Shown: positions 34,211 to 44,556 of the stretch, in pieces
Layout: every line of letters begins with the position of its first letter
Position numbering within the stretch: the stretch's first letter is position 1
NCBI GenBank assembly: GCA_964563495.1
Contig: CAZLYK010000022.1
Location: 1-53,977 of the forward strand
Length of the DNA stretch: 53,977 nt
From: CAZLYK01 sp964563495
GTDB lineage: Bacteria > Acidobacteriota > Blastocatellia > RBC074
Reading direction: 5' to 3'
Notes under the pieces: generated by a model
Databases searched by the model: none
What the model was told of the DNA's origin: nothing
What the model saw: only the letters and a program-made list of their open reading frames with translations
Program-made: the position numbers and the translations under genes

Positions 34211-34318
34211 AATCAGGTCTCTCCGTTTTTTGTTTTGCCTCCGGATAAGCGCGTCATGATCGCATCAGCTCGGGCCATTGTAAATTGAGCTTAAACGGGC
34301 GAGGGGCGCGCGCGGCTT

Positions 34319-36151
<1,833 letters not shown>

Positions 36152-36218
36152 AGGTTTTATCTACCTAATATCTCGCCGGGAGCGCCGGCGCTCCCGGCGA
36201 TGCATGTTACAATCCCAC

Positions 36219-36316
36219 GTTACGCAAGAGTGAATAAACGAAAGTGTTTGACTCAATCTCTGCCCCGGAGGGGCAAAGCTGAGTCAAATTCTTTTTCAGA
36301 TTCGGGACTGCGTAAC
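36219..36316. other. Nested inverted repeats upstream of methylmalonyl-CoA mutase gene
   Basis: Three concentric pairs: GTTACGCA (36219-36226) with TGCGTAAC (36309-36316); TTTGACTCA (36247-36255) with TGAGTCAAA (36280-36288); TGCCCC (36261-36266) with GGGGCA (36270-36275) around GGA. It lies between divergent genes, 84 nt before mcmA. It may be a small mobile element or a structured leader. Confidence 0.75.
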
Positions 36317-36399
36317 ATCAGTTACAATTTCGTTCAAGTTCGAACGAGCGTCACATCATGAAGTAAGAGACAATTCTGATCAATAAAGGGTTGACAGTT

Positions 36400-37998
36400 A
36401 TGCCGCCGACAAAATCGAAAGAGCGCGAGGGGAAGTTCACGACCACGTCGGGGATCGAGCTCAAAAACTGCTTCACCCCGCAGGAGAGCGGGATCGATTA
36501 TCATCGCGACCTGGGCGAGCCGGGCGAGTATCCGTTTACTCGCGGGGTTTATCAGACGATGTATCGCGGCCGTCTCTGGACCATGCGCCAGTACGCCGGT
36601 TTCGCTACCGCAGAGGAATCCAACCGCCGTTACAAGTACCTCCTCGAACAGGGGACGACGGGGTTATCGGTAGCCTTCGATCTGCCGACCCAGATCGGTT
36701 ACGACAGCGATCACGTTCTGGCGCGGGGTGAAGTCGGGCGCGTTGGCGTTCCGGTCGATTCACTCGCCGACATGGAGATTCTCTTCGACGGCATCCCGCT
36801 CGACCGGGTCTCGACCTCGATGACGATCAACGCGACGGCGTCGATCCTGCTGGCACTCTACATCGCGGTCGGGAAGAAGCAGGGGGTCTCGGCGGAGCGG
36901 CTCAACGGGACGATCCAGAACGACATTCTCAAGGAGTACATCGCGCGGGGGACCTATATCTATCCGCCGCGCGCGTCGCTGCGCATCATCACGGATATCT
37001 TTGCCTTTTGCGCCCGCGAGGTTCCGAACTGGAATACGATCTCGATTTCGGGCTATCACATTCGCGAGGCCGGTTCGACCGCCGTTCAGGAAGTGGCTTT
37101 CACTCTCGCCGACGCGATCGCCTATGTTGAGGCGGCGCTTGGCGCCGGGCTGGAGGTCGATCAGTTCGCCCCGAGACTGGCTTTCTTCTTCAACGGTCAT
37201 AACCACTTTCTTGAAGAGGTGGCCAAGTATCGCGCGGCTCGGCGGATGTGGGCGAAGATCATGCGCGATCGATTCGGCGCGCGCGATCCGAAGTCGATGA
37301 TGCTCCGTTTCCACACCCAGACCGCCGGCTCGACGCTGACCGCGCAGCAGCCCGAGGTCAACATTATCCGCACGACGATCCAGGCTCTGGCGGCGGTCCT
37401 GGGCGGGACGCAGTCGCTCCACACCAACGCCATGGATGAAGCGCTCAGCCTGCCGACCGAGGACGCCGCCCGCATCGCTCTGCGCACCCAGCAGGTGATC
37501 GCTTTTGAATCCGGTGTGGCCGATACAGCCGACCCTCTCGCCGGTTCGTATGCCGTCGAGTATCTGACCAACGAGATCGAGCGCCGCGCCGGCGAATATA
37601 TCGACAAGATCGACGAGAAGGGCGGTATGCTGGCGGCGATTGAGGAAGGCTATGTTCAACGCGAGATCGAGCGCGCCGCTTATGATTACCAGAAAGCCGT
37701 CGAGGCGCGGGAAGAGGTCGTCGTCGGTGTCAACCGTTTTCAGATCAGCGAGGATTCGACCATCCCGACGCTCAGGATCGATCCGGCTTATGAACTGGAG
37801 CAGGTCGAGCGACTTCGCAGGGTGAGGGCCGGGCGCAGCGCCGCCGCCGCCGCCGCGGCGCTCGACGGCGTCGAACGGGCCGCACGGACCGGAGAAAATC
37901 TCATGCCCCGGATCATCAACGCCGTCGAAGCCTATGCGACTATGGGTGAAATAGCCGACCGGATGCGCGCGGTCTTCGGCGAATACACCGAGAAATAG
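36400..37998 (+). CDS. Methylmalonyl-CoA mutase, catalytic (TIM-barrel) subunit without B12-binding domain
   Basis: 532 residues. It carries the substrate-binding mutase domain: FTRGVYQTMYRGRLWTMRQY, GLSVAFDLPTQIGYDSDH, STSMTINATASILLALYIAV, ISISGYHIREAGSTAVQE and LRFHTQTAGSTLTAQQP. The C-terminal cobalamin-binding domain (DxHxxG) is absent, as in two-subunit mutases where it is a separate small protein; that gene is not in this window. It interconverts methylmalonyl-CoA and succinyl-CoA or a related acyl-CoA pair. ATG 36400 is preferred over TTG 36391 because AAAGGG lies 9 nt upstream. The stop TAG is in repeat copy 12. Confidence 0.93.
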   Translation: MPPTKSKEREGKFTTTSGIELKNCFTPQESGIDYHRDLGEPGEYPFTRGVYQTMYRGRLWTMRQYAGFATAEESNRRYKYLLEQGTTGLSVAFDLPTQIGYDSDHVLARGEVGRVGVPVDSLADMEILFDGIPLDRVSTSMTINATASILLALYIAVGKKQGVSAERLNGTIQNDILKEYIARGTYIYPPRASLRIITDIFAFCAREVPNWNTISISGYHIREAGSTAVQEVAFTLADAIAYVEAALGAGLEVDQFAPRLAFFFNGHNHFLEEVAKYRAARRMWAKIMRDRFGARDPKSMMLRFHTQTAGSTLTAQQPEVNIIRTTIQALAAVLGGTQSLHTNAMDEALSLPTEDAARIALRTQQVIAFESGVADTADPLAGSYAVEYLTNEIERRAGEYIDKIDEKGGMLAAIEEGYVQREIERAAYDYQKAVEAREEVVVGVNRFQISEDSTIPTLRIDPAYELEQVERLRRVRAGRSAAAAAAALDGVERAARTGENLMPRIINAVEAYATMGEIADRMRAVFGEYTEK

Positions 37999-38028
37999 AC
38001 AGGATCAACGGGATTTTTATGGGATTAT

Positions 38029-38086
38029 AGCGATTTTCACGTTTGTGCGACCGCGTCCTCGCGGTCGCACAAACGTGAAAATCGCT
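38029..38086. other. Perfect 27-bp hairpin inside composite element
   Basis: 38029-38055 and 38060-38086 are exact reverse complements with a 4-nt loop (TCCT). Confidence 0.97.
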
Positions 38087-38126
38087 GCCACAGGGTAAGC
38101 ATTGATTGATGACCAATGTTACCGGT

Positions 38127-38208
38127 GCGGCTTTCAGTTTCGTGGGTCCTGTCAGACGCCCTCCCTGACGGTCGTGCGTCTGACAGAACGCACGAAACTG
38201 AAAGCCGC
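38127..38208. other. Two-tier hairpin inside composite element
   Basis: The outer 18-bp perfect pair is 38127-38144 with 38191-38208; the inner 11-bp perfect pair is 38149-38159 with 38176-38186. Together they form a long stem with small internal loops. Confidence 0.95.
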
Positions 38209-38331
38209 TGTAACCGGACATATCTGGTTAATCCCGTCTATTTTCAGTGTTTCATCCATGACGCAGCAGATCCCTTTTGTGGTATGCTAAACAATCCTTT
38301 AAAACGTTGAGGAAGAGGAGCTGGATAACCC

Positions 38332-39448
38332 ATGCTGGATGCAATAGCTGTTCAGGACTTGCGCGAACAGTTCGAAGAGTTGAAACCCCGGGTCGCGGAA
38401 CTGCGGAGGTTTCTTTGACGTAGAGACAAAACGCACGGAGCTGGAGAGGCTCGAAGAGCAGGCCTCCGCCCCCGATTTCTGGAGCGATCAGGAGCGAGCC
38501 CAGAAGATCTTGCAGGAGCGTGCGCGCCTGGAGCGCGCCATCCAAACGGCCGAGGGGCAGGCGCGGCTGGTCGATGACATAGAAGTCCTCTTCGAGTTTG
38601 CCGCCGAAGATGAGTCGTCGGGGCAGGAGCTGCGCGAGGCGATCAGGCGGCTGACCACGGCGGTCGAGGAGAGCGAGACACAGATGCTGCTCGGCGGGGA
38701 AAGCGATGCACGCAACGCGATCGTCGCGATCAACGCCGGGGCCGGGGGCACCGATGCGCAGGACTGGGCCGAGATGCTGCTCCGCATGTATTTGCGCTGG
38801 GCCGAGCGCCGCGGGTTCAAAACCGAGATGATCGATTATCAGCCGGGCGAAGAGGCGGGGATCAAATCCGCCACCTTTCGCGTCGAGGGCGACTATGCTT
38901 ACGGTTATCTCGCGAGCGAGGTCGGCGTTCATCGCCTGGTGCGGCAGTCTCCGTTCAACGCCGGCCAGAGTCGCGAAACGAGCTTCGCCTCGGTCTTCGT
39001 CACTCCGGAGATCGACGAGGATATACAGGTCGAGATCCTGGAAAAGGATCTGCGCGTCGATACTTACCGGTCGACGGGCGCCGGTGGGCAGCATATCAAC
39101 ACGACAGATTCGGCTGTCCGCATCACTCACATCCCGACCGGTATCGTGGTGACTTGCCAGAACCAGCGCTCGCAGCACCAGAATCGCGATGTCGCGATGA
39201 GAGTTTTGAGATCGCGCCTCTACGAGCTCGAACTCGACAAGCAGCAGGCCGAGAACAACAAGCTGGCTGAATCGAAGCGCGATATCTCGTTCGGCTCGCA
39301 GATTCGCAACTACGTGCTGCATCCTTACAGACTGGTCAAAGATGTGCGCACCAAGCACGAGACGAGCGATGTCGATTCCGTGCTGGACGGAGACCTGGAC
39401 GATTTCATCAAGGAATATCTGCTCTCCAAACGGGCAGTCGTAGTGTAA
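38332..39448 (+). CDS. prfB: Peptide chain release factor 2, with programmed +1 frameshift
   Basis: RF2 terminates translation at UGA and UAA. The gene is read as 38332-38415 joined to 38417-39448, giving 371 residues. The first frame from ATG 38332 (28 codons, GAGGAG upstream) meets an in-frame TGA at 38416-38418; skipping one base continues with GAC GTA GAG. The stop-recognition tripeptide SPF lies in RQSPFNAGQSRET and the catalytic GGQ in RSTGAGGQHINTTDSA. The N-terminal coiled coil spans the frameshift, so the upstream piece belongs to the protein. Autoregulation: low RF2 makes ribosomes pause at the UGA and shift. It is followed by ftsK after 53 nt. Confidence 0.96.
38405..38419 (+). promoter_or_regulatory. 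prfB programmed +1 frameshift site
   Basis: A Shine-Dalgarno-like GGAGG (38405-38409) is followed by TTT CTT TGA C. This has the same layout as the classical site (internal SD, CTT slippery codon, TGA followed by C). CTT slips by +1 onto TTT, and reading continues at GAC 38417. Confidence 0.95.
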
Positions 39449-39501
39449 GACTGGCGTCCGGCATGCTCGAAGCCGGCGACAAGAACAATTGACGGGGAGA
39501 C

Positions 39502-42324
39502 ATGGCTGAATCGGATTCGCCGCGAGGCCGCAGCGCCTGGAATGACGGACCCTGGAATGAGATTGCCGGGCTGATTCTGTTTGGAATCGGCCTGGTCATC
39601 CTGCTTGCTCTGGTCAGTTACAGTTCCGACGATCCGTCGTGGAACTCGGTGGGGGCAGACGTCCGCATCCGCAACTGGATCGGGCCGGTCGGGGCAAAGA
39701 TCGCCGATACGCTATTCCAGGCTTTTGGCCTGGGAGCCCTCTTTGTCCCGGTCACGCTCTTCCTGGCCGGATGGTGGCAATGGCAGGATGAACGGCCTGA
39801 AGTGCCCAAGCCCAAGGCCCTGGGCATCTTTCTCATGATCGTCGCCTTCACCGGCGTGTTGACGATGATCGGATCGGAGCATCCGAAGGCCTTCTATCTG
39901 GGCGGATTTGTCGGGCAATGGCTGGTTTACGGTCCGGTGATCGGGTTGCAGCCGCTGCTCGGAACGATCGGGGCGATCGTCGCGCTGCTCATCCTCTTCA
40001 TCATCGGGCTTTTGATCGGGACGGAATTTTCGATCGTCGCCACGGTCATGCGGTCGCAGTATCAGGATCAACAGCCGGGCATGATGACCACGATCGGCGA
40101 CCGGTATCGTGCATGGCGCGATGAGCGCGACTCGATTCGCGGGCGGAAAGAGACGGCGGACCAGTTGAGAGCGAAGCTCCGGCAGCGCAACCGGCCGCCG
40201 GCTGCATCCGGCGGCGGCGTCCGCAGAGAGCAGTCCGGCGGTGGGGCGAAAGCGCTCTTGCCGGTTGATAACTCCTCGGAACTGCAGGGTGAGATCATCA
40301 ACCGTCATCCTGATGAAGAGACGAACGCTTATTCCGAGATGTTTCATGGTTCGCCGGCGCCGGCAGTCCCATTACCGGAAGAGCGAATCAAACGGTCTCG
40401 CCCGTCTTCGCGAGTTCCCACCGGCGCCGCGCCGGGAGCCCCGACAGCGCCGCTTGACGCGCCATTGCTGCCGTCCCCCTCATCGACAACCTCGGCGAGG
40501 TCGACGAAGTCCCCGCCAAACCCGCTGTCTCCGTCATCCCCACCACCCCCATCAACCCCATCAACCCCGCCACCCCTGCCACCCCCGCCACCCCCGCCAC
40601 CCCGCTCATCCCTGCCACCCCTGCCGCTGACTGCGGGCAGAAAGAAGGCAGCGCCGCCGATAACGGATCTGGATGAGGCATATGGTGATGGTGATTCGCC
40701 GGGAGATGATTTCAATGAAATCGGCGCGTCGGCCCAGCGTTCGGTCGACGATATGATGTCGACCGCCTCGGTTAAACGCCCAGACCATTCGGAAGAGGGA
40801 GGGCGGCTGGGGGCGGTTGCAAAAGTCGGCAAGATGGTCACCGCCATCGCGCGCATCGCCGCCGATTACAAACTGCCCTCGACCGAAATGCTCACGCCGC
40901 CGGCTCAGCGATCCGAGATGGAGGAAGCCGAACTGCTCGAACGCGCCCGTCAGTTGGCTGAAAAATGCGCGGAGTTCAATGTCTCAGGTCAGGTCAAGCA
41001 GATCAGTCCGGGGCCGGTCGTGACGACTTTCGAGTTCAAACCGGACCCGGGCGTCAAATACAGCCGCGTGACGAGCCTGGTCGATGATCTCTGTCTGGCG
41101 CTCAAAGCCGAATCGATTCGGATCGATCGGATCCCTGGAAAATCGACGGTCGGGATAGAGGTTCCGAATACTCACCGTGAGATTATCCGGCTGCGTGAAG
41201 TGATCGAATCGAAGCGGTTCCGCGAATCGGAATCCAAGCTCACCCTGGCGCTGGGCAAGACCATCGACGGATCGAATTACGCAGCAGACCTGGCCAAAAT
41301 GCCTCACCTCCTGATCGCCGGTGCGACCGGAGCGGGCAAATCGGTCATGCTCAACGGCATGCTCATCTCGCTCCTGCATAAGGCCACGCCCGACGAGGTC
41401 AAGATGATCCTGGTCGACCCGAAACGATTGGAGTTGGGACTCTATGCCGACATCCCGCACCTTCTCACCCCGATCGTGACCGACCCAAAGCGCGCGAGTT
41501 TTGCCCTCAAATGGGCAGTCTCCGAGATGGAGAACCGTTACAAGCACCTGGCGGCCTTCGGTGTCCGCAACATCGACCAATACAACACCGAGGCCTGCTC
41601 CGGCGGGGCCCGCAAGACACACGGCGATCAGCTGGAAGAGCCCACGCCGTTACCTTATATCGTCGTGGTCATCGACGAGCTGGCCGATTTGATGATGGTC
41701 TCAGCGCGTGATGTGGAGGAGAGCATCACCCGCCTGGCTCAGATGGCGCGCGCCGTCGGGATACACCTGGTCCTCGCGACTCAACGCCCGTCGGTAGACG
41801 TGATCACCGGTTTGATCAAAGCCAATTTTCCCTCTCGCATCTCTTTCCGTGTTTCGTCCAAGGTCGATTCACGGACGATCATTGACACCAACGGCGCCGA
41901 GCAGCTTCTTGGACAGGGCGACATGCTCTTTCTCCCTCCCGGAACCTCGCGCCTGGTCCGCGTCCACGGTGCCTATGTCGACGAAAAAGAGGTCAAACGG
42001 ATCTGCGACTTCATCCGCTCACAGGGCAAACCGGCTTACGACGAGAAGGTCGTCATGAGCGACAAGGAGGTCGACGGCGCCGAGATCGGAGAGATGGCCA
42101 AAGACGAAAAGTATGATGAAGCCGTCCGCATCGTCATCCAGAGCGGCAAGGCCTCCACCTCTTTGTTGCAGCGCCATCTGCGTATCGGTTATGGCCGCGC
42201 GGCCTCGATCATCGATACCATGCACCGCGAGGGGATTGTCGGCCCCGAAGACGGCAGTAAACCCAGGCAGGTCCTGGTCAAACCCGACTTCCTCGAAAGA
42301 CTCGACCAAATGCGCGAAGAGTAA
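39502..42324 (+). CDS. ftsK: DNA translocase FtsK
   Basis: This 940-residue motor moves chromosome ends to the division septum. Four membrane helices lie in about 20-185 (e.g. IAGLILFGIGLVILLALVSY). A long linker follows, including a Pro-rich tract of repeated PSTP/PPPP units (about 340-375). The motor has Walker A GATGAGKSVMLNG (about 607) and Walker B YIVVVIDELADLMM (about 720), then LATQRPSVDVITGLIKANFP. The C-terminal gamma winged helix (about 875-935; LLQRHLRIGYGRAASIIDTM) reads KOPS DNA sites. The RBS GGGGAG lies just before ATG 39502. Confidence 0.96.
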   Translation: MAESDSPRGRSAWNDGPWNEIAGLILFGIGLVILLALVSYSSDDPSWNSVGADVRIRNWIGPVGAKIADTLFQAFGLGALFVPVTLFLAGWWQWQDERPEVPKPKALGIFLMIVAFTGVLTMIGSEHPKAFYLGGFVGQWLVYGPVIGLQPLLGTIGAIVALLILFIIGLLIGTEFSIVATVMRSQYQDQQPGMMTTIGDRYRAWRDERDSIRGRKETADQLRAKLRQRNRPPAASGGGVRREQSGGGAKALLPVDNSSELQGEIINRHPDEETNAYSEMFHGSPAPAVPLPEERIKRSRPSSRVPTGAAPGAPTAPLDAPLLPSPSSTTSARSTKSPPNPLSPSSPPPPSTPSTPPPLPPPPPPPPRSSLPPLPLTAGRKKAAPPITDLDEAYGDGDSPGDDFNEIGASAQRSVDDMMSTASVKRPDHSEEGGRLGAVAKVGKMVTAIARIAADYKLPSTEMLTPPAQRSEMEEAELLERARQLAEKCAEFNVSGQVKQISPGPVVTTFEFKPDPGVKYSRVTSLVDDLCLALKAESIRIDRIPGKSTVGIEVPNTHREIIRLREVIESKRFRESESKLTLALGKTIDGSNYAADLAKMPHLLIAGATGAGKSVMLNGMLISLLHKATPDEVKMILVDPKRLELGLYADIPHLLTPIVTDPKRASFALKWAVSEMENRYKHLAAFGVRNIDQYNTEACSGGARKTHGDQLEEPTPLPYIVVVIDELADLMMVSARDVEESITRLAQMARAVGIHLVLATQRPSVDVITGLIKANFPSRISFRVSSKVDSRTIIDTNGAEQLLGQGDMLFLPPGTSRLVRVHGAYVDEKEVKRICDFIRSQGKPAYDEKVVMSDKEVDGAEIGEMAKDEKYDEAVRIVIQSGKASTSLLQRHLRIGYGRAASIIDTMHREGIVGPEDGSKPRQVLVKPDFLERLDQMREE

Positions 42325-42574
42325 GGGGTTAAGAGGCTTCCTGTGGAAACTTTGTCCGACGTCAAACCTTGTCCTCTAATTTATCGCGGTTATCGGTCTA
42401 TTTGTTGAAATAACTGGCTTTAGATAAATGTTGAAGAAATGTGCAAATTGCTATAAGTGGCTGTTTTAGATATATTTAAAGTGATAATTCACAGCTTTTC
42501 CACAGAGTTTTCCACAGATCCTGTGAAAAACTCTGGAAGCCGAAGTCAAACAAAGAGATCACAGGGAAAGGCCG
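42325..42574. other. AT-rich gap with DnaA-box-like motifs and a hairpin
   Basis: The 250 nt after ftsK are AT-rich. TTTTCCACA occurs at 42496-42504 and 42508-42516, and the reverse complement of TTTTTCACA at 42522-42530; all fit TTWTNCACA. Segments 42503-42517 and 42521-42535 also form a 15-bp stem with 14 matches and a 3-nt loop, which could alone explain part of the repetition. No T-run follows. Confidence 0.5.
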
Positions 42575-43210
42575 ATGAAACTGCAATTGGCATTAGACAC
42601 GCCGGATCTGGCGCAAGAGCTCGAACTGGTCGGAAAGGTCGCCGCGCAGGTAGACCTGATAGAGGCTGGGACACCTTTGCTGATCCGCGAGGGTATTCGC
42701 GTCGTTCGTGAAATTCGGCGCCGTTATCGAGGTCGGCCGATCGTTGCAGACATCAAGGTGATAGACGCCGGTGAGCCGATCGCCGAACTGGCGTTCGCCG
42801 CCGGCGCCAACGTCGTCACGGTTCTGGGCGGCTCCTCGAACGAAGTGGTCGAACGCGTGGTCCGCTCGGCGCGACGCTATGACGGCCTGGTCATGGCCGA
42901 TAGTCTGGGCGTGACCAATGTCCTCGAGCGCGCAAGCGAGTTGAGAGAGCTCGGCGTTAATTCGCTCTGCATCAACCGCCGCGGTTTCAAACGCGCACGC
43001 AGCCGCGAGGAACGCATCAACCAGATCCGTGAAATGGTCGAACAGATAGACCTTCCCGTCTATCTCGCCGGCGGCATCGACCTCACCGAACTGACCTATC
43101 TTCGCGAATTGCCGCTCGCCGGCGTGATCGTCGGCGCGGCGATCGCTGAATCGCCCTCCCCACTCGAAACAGCCAAAAAAATGCGCGCCATCCTCGATGC
43201 AAAGCAATAG
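42575..43210 (+). CDS. 3-hexulose-6-phosphate synthase-like protein (orotidine decarboxylase superfamily)
   Basis: This 211-residue TIM-barrel protein of the HPS/KGPDC group has MKLQLALDTPDLAQELELVG, DLIEAGTPLLIREG, the catalytic VADIKVIDAGEPIAEL (DxKxxDxG), GANVVTVLGGSS and the phosphate-binding ends VYLAGGID and VIVGAAIAES. HPS condenses formaldehyde with ribulose-5-P, or runs in reverse to make pentoses; KGPDC homologues decarboxylate 3-keto-gulonate-6-P. No isomerase (PHI) is fused or adjacent, so the direction and substrate are uncertain. ATG 42575 has AGGGAAAGG upstream. The TAG stop lies in repeat copy 13. Confidence 0.82.
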   Translation: MKLQLALDTPDLAQELELVGKVAAQVDLIEAGTPLLIREGIRVVREIRRRYRGRPIVADIKVIDAGEPIAELAFAAGANVVTVLGGSSNEVVERVVRSARRYDGLVMADSLGVTNVLERASELRELGVNSLCINRRGFKRARSREERINQIREMVEQIDLPVYLAGGIDLTELTYLRELPLAGVIVGAAIAESPSPLETAKKMRAILDAKQ

Positions 43211-43257
43211 ACACGATCAACAAGATTTGATCTTGTCAAATCCTGCAAGAACTGTCT
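43206..43257. repeat. CAGGATT repeat, copy 13 (short)
   Basis: AATAGACACGATCAACAAG and ATCTTGTCAAATCCTGCAAG form a short hairpin-bearing copy. The left terminus supplies the stop of the hexulose-phosphate-synthase-like gene. The right end is truncated (CTGTCT). Confidence 0.75.
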
Positions 43258-43379
43258 CCACCCTCTCGGTTTGACGACTCGTCGTCCATCGTGGACATGT
43301 GTCGCCTTTTTCAGTCGCTATCCGTGGACAATTCAGAAGGCAGTTGGCGGGAAACCTGGGCAGGGGAAAAGGGGAGGTC

Positions 43380-43628
43380 TCAGGCGGCAGTTTCGAATCT
43401 GGGCGCCGGCGTGGCTTCAAATTTGTTCGGAATCAGGTCACCAGTGAAAATCTCGACCCCGGCTTTGACCAGACAGATCACCGGCAAGAGATCCAACGAG
43501 AGCGCCAAAAGCCCCAAAATGTAACCCTTACGACGCAATACGGCTGGCGCTCCGGCAATCACAAAGACATATCCGACCAGCGGCAGCACCTTTAATACTT
43601 TCCAGATAACACTTCCTATTCCTTGCAT
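43380..43628 (-). CDS. Small hydrophobic membrane protein
   Basis: 82 residues. ATG 43628 is preceded by AGGAG 8 nt upstream, which supports a real gene. Two hydrophobic segments are visible (about 13-32, VLPLVGYVFVIAGAPAVL, and about 36-56, YILGLLALSLDLLPVICLV), with a short polar tail. No family is recognised. It stands alone between the hexulose-phosphate-synthase-like gene, which points towards it, and the DUF47-Pit operon, which is divergent from it. Function unknown. Confidence 0.65.
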   Translation of the reverse strand: MQGIGSVIWKVLKVLPLVGYVFVIAGAPAVLRRKGYILGLLALSLDLLPVICLVKAGVEIFTGDLIPNKFEATPAPRFETAA

Positions 43629-43869
43629 CTCTTTTACTCCTAAATGCGCACCTTGGTATTTTTTTTGGCTGGGGCCGAGAAGGTGGGGTACCTTAACGAT
43701 AAAAACAGAAGCAAGTTGCGTGCCAGAGGAGCATGTGTTAGGTCCGTCTTAAATTTTGCAGCCAGAGTTGCAATTAGAGGAAGTGAATTTTTCAACAAAG
43801 ACATGAAGGGGTATACTTCCGGCCTTCTTGAAGGTTTGAAGAGGAAAAGATGAAGGGAGAGTCCCGATT

Positions 43870-44487
43870 ATGTTTCGATTATTGCCAAAGGAAGAGAAAT
43901 ATTTTGATCTATTCAATCGGCTGGCATCGCACATTACGGAAGCAGCGAATAAGTTGAAATTGTTATTTGACGACTTCGGGAACCGGCTTGCGATCGCCGA
44001 TCAGATCAAGCAGATAGAGCATGCGTGCGACGAACTGACTCACGAGATCGTCAAACGCCTCAATCAGACATTTATTACTCCGATCGATCGGGAGGACATA
44101 CACGCGCTGGCGAGTGGGATGGACGACATTGTCGACGCGATCGATTACACGGCCCGGCGGATTATCCTCTACCGCGTCGACAAGCCGACCGAGCACCTGA
44201 TCAAGATGACGGATGTCCTGGTCCGGCTGACCGACAGTCTTGAGGACGCCGTTAAATCATTGGAGAATGACGGGGATCGAGTTTTACAGGACTGTGTGGT
44301 CATCCATACTCTGGAAAATGAGGGTGACACCTATCACCACCAAGCGGTCGAGAATCTCTTCTCGGTTGAGACCGAACCGATCACGATCATCAAGTTGAAA
44401 GAGATCTACGAGAAGATGGAGCGGACGATCGACAAGTGCGAAGACGTCGCCAACGTCCTGGAATCGATCGTCCTCAAAAATGCCTGA
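43870..44487 (+). CDS. DUF47 (PhoU-like) phosphate transport regulator
   Basis: This 205-residue all-helical protein of the DUF47/PhoU_div family shows FDLFNRLASHITEAANKL, IKQIEHACDELTHEIVKRLN, FITPIDREDIHALASGMDDI (metal-binding acidic pattern) and IYEKMERTIDKCEDVANVLE. These proteins partner with Pit-type phosphate transporters, and pit follows after 69 nt, so this is the expected two-gene operon. AGGGAGAG precedes ATG 43870 by about 9 nt. No Pho box is obvious upstream. Confidence 0.94.
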   Translation: MFRLLPKEEKYFDLFNRLASHITEAANKLKLLFDDFGNRLAIADQIKQIEHACDELTHEIVKRLNQTFITPIDREDIHALASGMDDIVDAIDYTARRIILYRVDKPTEHLIKMTDVLVRLTDSLEDAVKSLENDGDRVLQDCVVIHTLENEGDTYHHQAVENLFSVETEPITIIKLKEIYEKMERTIDKCEDVANVLESIVLKNA

Positions 44488-44556
44488 ACCGGCCGGCCCA
44501 GGCCGGTTGATTGCTGAAATCGAGATGTCCAACCGATCATATCAAGATAAATCCGT

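Larger units (their letters stand above)
37994..38244. repeat. Composite CAGGATT element, copy 12, carrying two large internal hairpins
   Basis: The left terminus AAATAGACAGGATCAACGGG (37994-) and right terminus GGTTAATCCCGTCTATTTT (38226-38244) bracket two further inverted repeats (38029-38086 and 38127-38208). This fills the gap between mcmA and prfB. The left end gives the mcmA stop codon. It looks like an element enlarged by insertions. Confidence 0.85.

Noticed and set aside
33023..34288. Long plus-strand frame opposite nagA (421 codons)
   Set aside because: Low-complexity, Arg/Asp-rich composition with no family features. nagA on the other strand has all catalytic motifs. It is a GC-rich shadow.
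36760..37659. Minus-strand frame opposite the mutase gene
   Set aside because: The mutase frame carries all conserved blocks; the antisense product is Arg/Asp-rich with no features.
38332..38418. prfB as a broken gene because of an in-frame TGA
   Set aside because: The TGA is in the conserved programmed frameshift context (internal SD, CTT TGA C), and the downstream frame is full length.
38252..39358. Minus-strand frame opposite prfB (368 codons)
   Set aside because: RF2 motifs SPF and GGQ prove the plus strand; the antisense frame matches no family and has no RBS.
39712..40347. Minus-strand frame opposite ftsK membrane region
   Set aside because: Overlaps the FtsK transmembrane coding region, with no RBS or family match.
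42503..42535. Rho-independent terminator after ftsK
   Set aside because: A good stem (14 of 15) but no T-run on either side; kept only as a hairpin.
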